This document shows, piece after piece, positions 21,234 to 30,328 of a stretch of DNA of 64,000 nucleotides; within the stretch, counting starts at the first letter, position 1; every line of letters begins with the position of its first letter. The stretch is from Aralia elata (Eukaryota > Streptophyta > Magnoliopsida > Apiales > Araliaceae). The notes beneath the pieces are model-generated. The model was not told the DNA's origin. It searched no databases and worked only from the letters and a program-made list of their open reading frames with translations. The DNA is taken from assembly GCA_034770075.1 (NCBI GenBank), contig CM068384.1, positions 93,026,720 to 93,090,719 on the forward strand. Direction: 5' to 3'. Position numbers and translations under genes: made by a program.

Positions 21234-21960
21234 GTCGCTAAAGGGCTTTAGCGACAGTCTTCATAGGGTTTCTAGGTTTCTGGGTTTAAGTATGAATTTT
21301 GTCGCTAAAGGTGTTCTTCATGAAGAACAGCCGGTCATGGTCCAATTGAGACTTTTGACCTCAAATTAATTTCAGTTGGTTAATGTTTTGGGTTGGATTT
21401 TTGTTTGTTGTTATAGTAGTCATGACAAGGTATAACGACATATGAAATTTAAGCATAAACAACATCAATTGATGCTAGATAATTCATGGTCAAACTACCT
21501 AGTTCATGCTGTTCATGAGGTTTCTGGGTTGCCCAGAAACATGCTGGTCATGGTCGGTAAACCATGTTTGACCGTTAATAACTTTCATGGTCGTTATTTG
21601 TTATGTGGTTTAATGATTCCAGGTTGTAGTATGCATGACATATAACATGTTTAAGCCAAGAAATAACATTTACAAACATCATATAAGTAAGATTAAAGGT
21701 GGTCAAATCTTGTCAGACGGCTGTCAGCTATACTTAGAATTTTCTGGGTTGCCCAGAATCAGCCATCCGTGAGCGGTCAACGGTTTTGACCATTAATAAC
21801 TTTCATCCTAGACATTGTTTTACTATTCTACCAATTGGATATTATAGTTAACATGACTTACTACATATACAAACTTTAAAACAGATCAAACGACCAATTT
21901 AAGCCGACCAAAATGTCTGACAAAATAGCCTGTCAGACTATTCTAGGCTGCCAAAGTAAG
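21234..21960. repeat. Hairpin cluster of the Tekay-family LTR (solo copy)
   Basis: Short inverted repeats follow one another: GTCGCTAAAG/CTTTAGCGAC (21234-21255), GTGTTCTTCATGAAGAACAG (21311-21330), GTTTCTGGG/CCCAGAAAC (21520-21540), ATTTTCTGGG/CCCAGAATC (about 21739-21760), and a decayed fifth near 21936. The third and fourth lie in two diverged tandem units of about 220 bp, each ending with TTTGACC.TTAATAACTTTC. Confidence 0.7.
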
Positions 21961-22454
21961 TTCATGTTTTTCATCAATTTTGACCATTTAAATGTTATGG
22001 ATCCTTATTTAACCAACCCAGATCACTAAATAACATGTTATTACATATCCTTAAATATTTAAACATAACATCTAACAAAGTTTTAAAGATCTAGTATAAA
22101 ATTAGGGTTTTTGCACCTTTTTGAGCTTCTTTTGATTTCTGATCTTTGATTCTGTTCTTGTAGCTATTGAGGCTTATTATGGCTGGTAATATAAGTGTTT
22201 CAGCTTCAAAATTTCGTGGCTCACATGATCAGAATGGTTGCCTATTTATAGAACTTGCATATTAGGGGTTTTACGTCATTTTTCCACATTTTGCCTCCAT
22301 AAATATCTTGGCATTGTTACTTGTGTTGCTTGCAATCTGATCTTGGGCTCATGCTTGTGCTGGAGTGTGTCAAAGTGTGTTGGACACATGCCAGCACACT
22401 CCTTCAAATTTTCCAATTGGTTAGTTTACTAACCTAGGTTTAATTCATCTTAAT

Positions 22455-22820
22455 TTTGATTAGGGTTTAATAATTAATGATTAGGGTAACTTAATTAGGT
22501 TAGTAATAACTTAATTAAGCTTAAGTTTCATTATTAATATTTAGAAATTCATAATTTCATAATTAGGGTTTACTAATTAGGGTTAGTATTTCCTAATTAG
22601 GGTTAGGGTTTCCAAATTAGGGTTAGGGTTTTCTAATTCATAGATTAGGGTTTAAATCTTCAATTAGGGTTTAATATAAGTTCAAAAATTCCTAACTAAT
22701 ATGATGATTCATTACTTAGATCTTAATTATATCAATTAAGATTCTTATACAGTAATTAGGGTTTTAATTGAACAATTCGGATAATTTTACCACTTAGGGT
22801 TTCTTAATTAGGGTTTCTAA
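22455..22820 (-). promoter_or_regulatory. Cluster of telomere-box motifs (AAACCCTAA) in the LTR
   Basis: Plus-strand TTAGGGTTT or TTAGGGTTAGGG occurs about ten times, i.e. AAACCCTAA telo-boxes in element sense. The motif is a known cis element in plant promoters and the plant telomere repeat unit. Here copies are interspersed with AATTA, not in strict tandem, so this is not telomeric DNA. Confidence 0.5.
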
Positions 22821-22895
22821 TTCAGTTTAACATTCTAAACCTTAATTAACTTATTTTAGATTTTTATCAGTTAATATAATATAATATTAACTCCG

Positions 22896-23021
22896 AAGCA
22901 CGACAAAGCACTTCGCCATTTCTAAGCACGACATAACAGCTTACAAAAATAATTTGCCGATACGATTCTCGGTGAATTCGCCGGAAGCACGACAAATCAT
23001 TTTGTCCGATTAAGCACGACA
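22896..23021 (-). repeat. Four direct decamers TGTCGTGCTT near the LTR start
   Basis: AAGCACGACA in plus sense at 22896, 22924, 22985 and 23012, within 270 bases of the LTR end. The same set appears in both Tekay-C LTRs (33047, 33075, 33136, mutated at 33163; 42704, 42765, 42792). Probably a U3 enhancer-like repeat. Confidence 0.6.
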
Positions 23022-23168
23022 CAGCTACTTGGCGAATTTTTTTTTATTTGACCTAATTGTTTAATAAAATACACAACCACATAATACCAAGTCAGATCAT
23101 GAAAATTCATTTATTAAACACATAATTTACATATACAAATCTTATTAGGGTCTGGAATATTACAGGGA

Positions 23169-23438
23169 ATGCATGGCGGCTATGGAGCGGACTCGGTGCA
23201 AGTTCCGGTTGGACCCGTGACGAGAGCACGAGCTAAACGCTTCAAGGAAGGGCTTCATGGTTTGATTCGAGAGATGAGGAACGAAATTGGTTCGAGTTCG
23301 AAGGCTAGTAAGATGGAATATAAATACGTAAATGTATTGCAAGTGTACGAGCCAAGTCAAGACGCGAAGGAAGCAAGAAGATCTAGAGTTTTTGAGAAAG
23401 TCGAATCCGAATTGGAAGGATTCCAGCTACTTTTCTAA
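23169..23438 (+). pseudogene. C-terminal tail of a gypsy polyprotein inside LTR-like X
   Basis: The frame reads VPVGPVTRARAKRFKEGLHG, a C-terminal pattern of plant Ty3/gypsy polyproteins, and ends at the stop 23436-23438. Across the solo-LTR insertion the same frame is open back to the start of X (DEVITSSG at 18948-18971). This suggests that the pol frame of the parent element ran into its 3' LTR. No enzymatic domain lies in this piece. Confidence 0.5.
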
Positions 23439-24066
23439 TTCAAATTTGGACGTGGATTTCCTTAATTATTAGGCTATTTATTTTCAGCATGTTTTAGATT
23501 CCTACTATAATTAGAATGTTTAATAAGTACGATTTAATTTCCTTATTGTTTATTAGTTAGGATTTGGTTTCCAAATTAATTTGGTAAGCTAGGATTTGAT
23601 TTCCAGTTGATTTTATAATTCCTATTAGGATTAGGATTACTTTTGAGTAGTATAAATAGGGGAACATAGATGATGTATTTGATATACTTCAATCAGATTT
23701 ATTCAATACAATTATTTGTGAAATTATTCTCAACTTTTGGTTCTTTGAAGAATTCCTAGGTTATTTCTAGTTTTTCTTTGAGATTCAAGTTTGACTTATC
23801 ATACAACAATACATAGTTGTGTGTGGCGTCCTCTACCGCACTAATCGTCGATTGTACCAAGGTTACCGCTTACATATTAGCGAGGGGTCAAGTGTCGTTG
23901 GTGTCTATTCAACACAGATTTTCGAACGCGAGCATTTGTACCAAGATTACCGTCTACATATAGGCGAAGGGTTAAGGTGTTACGAGCAATCCACCGTTCA
24001 ACTTTGCTAGAAACGATTCGGGCGACAACCACCTCACGCAAGCGTGCCGTGGAGTCTATCAAAGTG

Positions 24067-24517
24067 TTTGTTGCGAAACACGCTGCCTTCTTGGAAAAGG
24101 AGTTTATCCTTGAAGGGGTCAGTGGGAGTAAGATATATCTTGAAGAAGTTTCAAGAACCACAAAATACCACAGATCAAAGTCAGGTACCTGACCAAGTAG
24201 AAGAACCTACTGTACCACTACCTATTCGTAAATCTGGAAGAGTACCGAAGATACCTGATAGGTATGGATTCATCATAGAGGATGATGATGAGGTACGCAT
24301 CATAGATGATGATGATCCATTAACTTACGAAGAGGCTATGAGTAGTGAAGACTCAGAGAAATGGCTAGAAGCCATGAAATCCAAGATGCATTCCATATAT
24401 GAAAACCAAGTATGGACTTTGGTTTCACCACCTGAGGGCATTAAGCCTATTGGGTGTAAATGGGTCTTTAAGAAAAAGACTGGAGCAGATGGTAAGGTAG
24501 AGACCTATAAGGCCTGA
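24067..24517 (+). pseudogene. Ty1/copia integrase tail and RT start, frameshifted and truncated
   Basis: Continuation of the copia frame cut at 18946: FVAKHAAFLEKEFILEG, an acidic linker with RKSGRVPKIPDRYGF, then DPLTYEEAMSSEDSEKW and GCKWVFKKKTGADGKVETYK, the start of the RT domain. The frame changes near 24165, and a TGA at 24515-24517 replaces the Arg codon expected in YKARLVAKGF. Homology ends a few codons later (VAKGFKQRH) at about 24545. Confidence 0.85.
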
Positions 24518-24540
24518 CTGGTTGCAAAAGGTTTCAAACA

Positions 24541-24619
24541 AAGACACTAAAGCAAGTAATCATTTGTGTAGAGGATGATTGATCTCATAATCATTTGTGT
24601 AGAGACACTAAAGCAAGTA
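24541..24619 (+). other. Copia 3' remnant with short duplication
   Basis: GACACTAAAGCAAGTA occurs at about 24542 and 24604, and ATCATTTGTGTAGAG occurs twice between them. This looks like the junction of an internal deletion that removed the rest of RT and RNase H. Confidence 0.4.
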
Positions 24620-26080
24620 TGTAGGTGCTTATTAGAGAATAAGTTCACTGAACGTGACTCGCTAAGGAATACCTAATGGAGTTTTACTCGCCTGTCAATA
24701 GGAATTCCTATAGTGATAGTAGTACAAGTGATCTTTGGACTAGAGATCATCATAGTATCTTGTGTATGATGAGTTATACTTTGACATGTCCCTTAAGACC
24801 TTTAGGGTATATCAAATGGTATGATTTGGTATAATAAGTTGTACATGGAGATAGGTGAATGATCAACAAATAATCTACCACGTCTAGTAAAAGATGTGAA
24901 TGTCCAATGTGATTCGATAAATGACAACTCAGTAGTCCTTGGCCAAGGCAGAATGAAATTAGAAAGGAGTTTCTAATTTGCATTATTTAGAGTTGTGCAT
25001 TTGGGAATCGAAATACATATAATTAAATAAAATAAGACTTGACAGTAATTCCATGTCTTATATTTAATTGGGACATTGTATGGTAGAAGGATTGAATTGT
25101 ACGGTAACTATGCATTGAAAGGTTCTTTTGTGATTAATGTTGAAATCTATATTATCTGGAAAGTCGTTGATCACTAAGGGGGCTTACCCTTAGTATAGAA
25201 TAAATATTATTTATTTAAATGAATTAAATAGTTTTATTTATTTATTTAAATAAGATTAGAATTGTTCTAATTGATTTATTCACAACCGGTTTAATATGGA
25301 GAACCTAAAGGGTCACACCGCAAAAGGAAAATATTTATTTAAGAAGTAAATGACATAATTGTAATACTAAGTTAAGTGTATTTAATTTAATCTATGGAGA
25401 TAGAATAAATTAAATAGCTTAATATTTATTATTTAATATTTTGAAAATATTAAATATAAATTAATAAGAGGAGTCGTATTATTATTATTACTATTACTAT
25501 TATTTAATTCCTAATAGGGATTGAGAATTAATTAATAGAAGTACTCTCACATGAATTCCTAATTGGATTAGGAGCATAATTAATTAAAGGAGTTTAATTA
25601 TAATAGAAACCCTAATCCTAAATAGTTTAGGGAAGGATTATTCTTACATCTATAAATAAGAGGAGTGTTATCATAGATTAAGGTTACACACTCTTGTATT
25701 TGATTGTGGAGAGTACTTACAATTTCTATAGAGATAGAAACTAGGGTTTTGCCAACACCCATCTTCTTGAATAACTATTATTCCTTGGTGGATCACCCTA
25801 GAGGCCAAACACTTGGGTGGCTAACTTTGATCAAGCAAAGGAATTTAGTCGGTGTAATTCAAGGAGAACGCGAAGGAAATGGGGGTGAACTTGTACTCGA
25901 GGAAGCACGGTTCTATGAGGGTATAATTTCTTAATCTCTATCTCTTTCGTTAATTGATAATTGAACACAAGGAAATATCATGGTGATGGTTTGTATGAAA
26001 AATTTTAAAATCCGTTTTATCACGCTTCCGCTCTATTTATGTAATTTGATTGCATGCTTGCGTTATATACAAACCTAACA
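24620..26080 (+). repeat. Probable copia LTR
   Basis: Starts TGTAGGTGC and ends AAACCTAACA; contains CTATAAATAAGAGG (TATA box at about 25652) and no coding frame. It sits between the copia remnant, same strand, and a gypsy RNase H, so it is best read as the 3' LTR of the copia element at 18598. The start coordinate is uncertain, and no target duplication can be checked because the copia 5' end is not in the window. Confidence 0.5.
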
Positions 26081-26442
26081 CCTTCCTGCTTAAGGCATCG
26101 ACCACTACATTCGTTTTCCCTGGATGGTATAGAATTTTGTAATCATAGTCCTTGATTAATTCTAACCATCGCATATGCCGCATATTTAACTCCTTCTGTG
26201 TCAAGATACTTCAGAATTTTCTGGTCCGTATATATCTCACATTTCTCTCCGTACAGGTAATGTCTCCAAATCTTTAGAGCAAACACTACTGCTGCCAACT
26301 TCAAATCGTGGGTTGGGTATCCCTTCTCGTAATCCTTCAACTGTCGCGATGCATATGCAATGACCTTGCTATTCTGCATAAGCACGCAACCTAATCTTTT
26401 GAGTGATGCATAGCTATACACCACAAAATTCCCCGTATCATC
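26081..26442 (-). pseudogene. Gypsy-B RNase H fragment
   Basis: The minus frame reads VVYSYASLKRLGCVLM, ASRQLKDYEKGYPTHDL and ALKIWRHYLYG, then, with breaks, the linker YHPGK and the end of DALSRK at the copia LTR. The catalytic Asp of the usual YSDAS is Tyr here. It continues the frame of 28376-28728 once the solo LTR and one target copy (1938 bp, 646 codons) are removed. Confidence 0.85.
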
Positions 26443-28375
26443 TGATGAGTGTGCTTTATATACACAAATTAGGTACTTTTGAGCTTGATAATTTGTAAAT
26501 CCTAAGTCATTTCATTTGGTTTTTATGTATTTTTATCATGTTTGCGTAAAATATTGTTTTGCATTGTTTTTATGTGTTTTATATTGTTTTTATGTGTTTT
26601 TGCTTAGTTTTGTAGGAAATGGAGCAAAAGCTACTTGAACGTCAACGCTTGGGTGCCTAGTTTGCCATTTTTGAGCTTCCGATTGATATAGCAGCTGCTT
26701 GCGGCTCAATTTGACCCATGATCCAATCCGTATCTCTCAAAACGCAAAGAACGGAAGTTGTAGATATTAATCTCAGCTTTCGGGAGCATCCGGAATCATC
26801 CAATTTGAAGTTCGTATGAGAGAGTTATGGCTGTTTTACCATCAGATTTGGCATGTATTTTACACAGCAGTTGCTTCGGGCTCAATTTGCGCTTTTCTCC
26901 GGACATTTTCTCGTCAAGCTCCAGTTATGAAAGTTGTAGAGCTCTTTCTCAGCTTTCCATAGCCTATTTACACGCCTTAATCCGAGTTTAGACGAAGAAG
27001 TTATGGCCATTTTACTAACAGAGGTCAAAGCTGAGTCGGGATACAGGCCACCTGGCGTGGGCGCGCGGAAATGGGTGCGGGCGCACGGCGCCTGGCACCA
27101 GGCAGCCAGCGCGCGCGCGCGCGCCATGGGCGTGCGGCATGTCCAGGGGGCGACGTGCAGGCGCACCAGGCGGCGTGCGGGCGCATCTGGGCGTGCTGAG
27201 TGCGATCTTTTGAGCCCCTAGTGCGATTCCAGCTCACTTTTGACCCAAAATCTGATGTTTAGCTAGGGTTTTACATTGGGCACTATAAATATAACATGTA
27301 GCCTCCATTTTAGGGGATCCTAAACTTCAAAAATCAGATTTTGAGGGAGGAAGAGAGAGGAGGCAGCTGGGCTAACAAAGGGAGGCCATGGCCAATGGCC
27401 ATGGCTCTTCAAGGTGCTTGAAGAGAAGCTTCAATGGAGGTGCTTCAATGGAGTTTCATCTAACAAATAATGGGGAAGCCATCCTTTATCTTTCTTTTTC
27501 CTCTATGTAATTAGTTTTTAATCTAAGATTGTAATTGAACCCATTGCTTTATTGAATTGATTTTCTCTTCCAAAGATTATTGTTGCTCATATGAATTGGT
27601 TATCATAACCTATGCTTATGGATTAATTGCTTGGCCCGTAATTACCTTGGGAACCTATATGAACTTGACGAACGGATTATAGGTTAAGACCTAGTTATGA
27701 TAACATGCGAGAGTATAGATTGTTGTGGGTTATTAATCGGATTAAGTGACGTGTGTCTTATTAATTATCTGCAATAATAGGTATCTTGATAGTAGTTGGG
27801 ATAGAAATATACCTAATTACCGCATGCAACCAATTGAGAATCTAGTCTTAATGACTTCCGATGTGAAAGTTGGTAATTGAAGGGAGGATTAATTAGATTT
27901 GGTGACACGTGTCTATTAATCATTCCTGAAATTAGTCTCTTGATAGTGCATAGGATAGACATATACCTATGCACCGCTTAGGAAGATTCGTGATTGACCA
28001 TCGACAGAGGCTCTTACGTAATTGTGATTTCTCGGATGTCAATTCTATGTGGTTAATTGATCTAAAAGGGGAGTTAAGATATTTGAACAAAGCATTGCAC
28101 GCCAAGTGTTCGACAAAATGCTTGAATGGGGAAAATTGTAATCTTAGACCTTTATTTATCAATTTATTGTATTTTGTATTCCATGCAATTTAGATGTAAC
28201 CCTCTACTTATCTCTCAAATCCAAGAGTTTGATTTAGATCGAGTCGATATTGAATTAGTCATTTGGCATACATTAGAGTTAATTCCCTGTGGGTTCGACA
28301 ACTCTCTCTTATCACTTTATTACTTGTTGACCGCGTATACTTGCGCGTATTTTTCGGTTGCGAAATCGACCAACA
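26443..28375 (+). mobile_element. Solo LTR E in gypsy-B, 1933 bp, TSD TCATC
   Basis: Perfect target duplication TCATC (26438-26442 and 28376-28380), ends TGATGAGTG and CGACCAACA. A TATA box (CTATAAATATAAC near 27283) gives plus orientation. There is no gag or pol inside. It contains two diverged copies of an AAGTTGTAGA...GAAGTTATGGCC module and a GC-rich block. The family is not identified beyond a gypsy-type LTR. Confidence 0.85.
27040..27200. repeat. GC-rich block with (GC)n in solo LTR E
   Basis: A sharp GC island in AT-rich surroundings, with GCGCGCGCGCGCGCGC around 27108-27123 and repeated GGGCGCA/GGCGTGCGG words. Open frames through it on both strands reflect composition only. Confidence 0.6.
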
Positions 28376-30322
28376 TCATCCCGTAGGGATAACACAGGTG
28401 CTTCACTTAACGTCTTCTTTAATTCCCAAAAACTTTCTTCACACTTCTCCGTCCAAATAAACTTCACTGCTTTTCTCGTCAAATAAGTCAACGGAGTTGC
28501 TGTCCTAGACAAATCTTGAATGAATCGTCTATAATAACCTGCGAGTCCTAAGAAACTCCTCACTTCCATCGGTGTCTTCGGTTGTTCCCAATTTATCACG
28601 GCTTCCACTTTTGAAGGGTCCACTGAAATTCTATCTTTATAAATTACATGACCGAGAAAGTGTACACGCTCCAACCAAAATTCACATTTTGACTTTGCGT
28701 ACAACTTTTCTCTCCTCAATGATTCCAATACTATTCACAAATGTTCTACGTGCTCTTCTTGGGTTTTCGAATAAACCAAAATATCGTCAATAAACACCAC
28801 CACAAATTTATGAAGATGCGGTTTAAACACTCTATTCATCAAATCCATAAACGTTGTTGGTGCATTCTTTAATCCAAACAACATCACCAAAAATTCATAG
28901 TACCCATAACGAGCTCTAAACGCTATCTTCGGCACGTCTTTCTTTCTCACCTTTAACTGATGATAACCACTCCTCAAATCTATCTTCAAAAAATATTTTA
29001 TAATTGTTCTTAATGGTGACTTTATTTAACTTTCTGTAGTCGATACAAAGTCGCAACGATCCATCCTTTATTTTAATAAACAACACCGGTGCTCCCCATG
29101 GTGACACACTCAGTTGAATATACTTCTTGTCCAACAACTCCTGCAATTGGACCATCAACTCCTTCATCTCAATTGGAGCCATCCGGTACAAGGCCTTCGA
29201 TATTGGAGCCGTACCTGGCACTAGATCGATAACGAACTCGATCTCTTTGTCTGGCGGAAGTCCTGGCAATTCGTCTAGGAACACATCCGCAAACTCATTA
29301 ACTACGGGTATATCATCTAACATAACTCCCTTTTTCTAAGTATCTACGATGTATGCTAAGTATCCCGTACATCCTTTACTCAACAACTTCTTGGCCTACA
29401 ACATCGTCAGATAACTTGATTATCTAGGCAATTTGCTACTGAAAAATACTACCCTTGACTTCTTCGGAGTCATAAGGTTTATACGTTTCTTCTGGCAATC
29501 AATTATCGCCCCATGGTTAACTAACCAATCCATTCCTAGAGTGACATCAAATTCTCCAAGACGAATTGGAATTAAATCCACAAACATCTCGTGCTCTCTA
29601 ATATTGATACTACAATTCCTGTGTACGTACTCCACAAGAATCACTTCCTTGTTCGTAACTTCTACATTCAGGGGGTATTCTAATTTCTCACGAAATAATC
29701 TTAACTTCTTAGCAAAATCATTAGATATAAACGAACAAGTAGCACCCAAATCAAATAATATATATGCATTTATATCATTGATCAGAATGATACCTGACAC
29801 CACATCCCTTGATTCCACAGCATCCTGCATCGTTATGTTAAAAGTTCTGGCCGATGGTCGAACTGGTTGAGTTAGCGCTGTGATAGATAACTTTCCACTG
29901 TTGTCAGCTCCTTTCGGTCCACTTCCTTTACTCGTCCCTTTCTTAGGAAAATTTCTTGCCTAATGATCTCGCGCTCCATAATTAAGACACACTCCTTTCT
30001 TCGGGTTGGGATAGTTAGTGGCGATGTGTCCCTCCTACCTACAGCCATAACATACTGCCTTTCCTTTCAGACATACTCCGGTGTGATTCTTTCCACAATT
30101 CTTGCACTGCTCGACCCTTTTCTTCGGGTCATCTTGCTTATTATCAGCACTCCTAGAAGAGTTCCACTTCCTTTTCTGGCCTCTACTATTACTGCTAATT
30201 CCTTTGGCTTTGTTTTCCCCTTCTTTCGTCTTGTTGTTCTTTTCTTGTGTAGATTGGGTTAATGCGTCACTCCCACTTTCTGCTATTATCGCCATCTCTA
30301 GAACTCTTGTAAACGGATTCAA
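28376..30322 (-). pseudogene. Gypsy-B gag-protease-RT remnant (Tekay-like)
   Basis: Right to left in minus sense: gag end with CKNCGKNHTGVC zinc knuckle; protease with LFDLGATCSFISNDF (30322-29420, same frame with stops); RT start with LPPDKEIEFVIDL and LRLCIDYRKLNK (29323-28990); then, after a deletion of about 20 codons and a frame change near 28990, KIDLRSGYHQLK, VVVFIDDILVYSK and FLGHVI. A stop at 28737-28735 interrupts RT. It is close to Tekay-C in sequence but clearly a different, older copy. It is truncated at 30322-30328 against the Tekay-C LTR. Confidence 0.9.
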
Positions 30323-30328
30323 CTAGAA

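Larger units (their letters stand above)
18973..23164 (-). mobile_element. Solo LTR of the Tekay-like family, 4192 bp, TSD GGGAA
   Basis: The target duplication GGGAA is perfect (18968-18972 and 23165-23169). The ends, TATGACACCC and GGAATATTACA in plus sense, correspond to TGTGACGCCC and AGAATATCACA of the LTRs at 38909-42943. There is no internal region, PBS or PPT, so this is a solo LTR formed by recombination between LTRs. It is long and AT-rich in the middle (20330-21230), with hairpins, telomere-box motifs and decamer repeats described separately. It is more diverged from the Tekay-C LTRs than those are from each other. Confidence 0.9.
18947..24061 (+). mobile_element. LTR-like insertion X in copia, TSD AAGTG, split by a solo LTR
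   Basis: The left border is AAGTG (18942-18946) then TGATGAGG; the right border is TCTATCA then AAGTG (24062-24066). TG..CA ends with a perfect 5-bp duplication indicate one insertion, and copia reads on in frame-compatible sequence on either side. Without the 4.2-kb solo LTR inside, X is about 0.9 kb, suggesting a solo LTR. It has TATAAATAGGGG at about 23651. Its first third is coding (see 23169-23438), as in Ty3/gypsy lineages whose pol extends into the 3' LTR. The lineage is uncertain (CRM-like is one option). Confidence 0.55.

Noticed and set aside
22455..22820. Interstitial telomere
   Set aside because: TTAGGG words are interspersed with AATTA and occur at the same place in three LTR copies, so they are part of the LTR rather than telomeric tandem repeats.
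26882..27237. Arg/Ala/Pro-rich ORFs on both strands in solo LTR E
   Set aside because: Explained by the GC-rich (GC)n block, which lacks stop codons in many frames.
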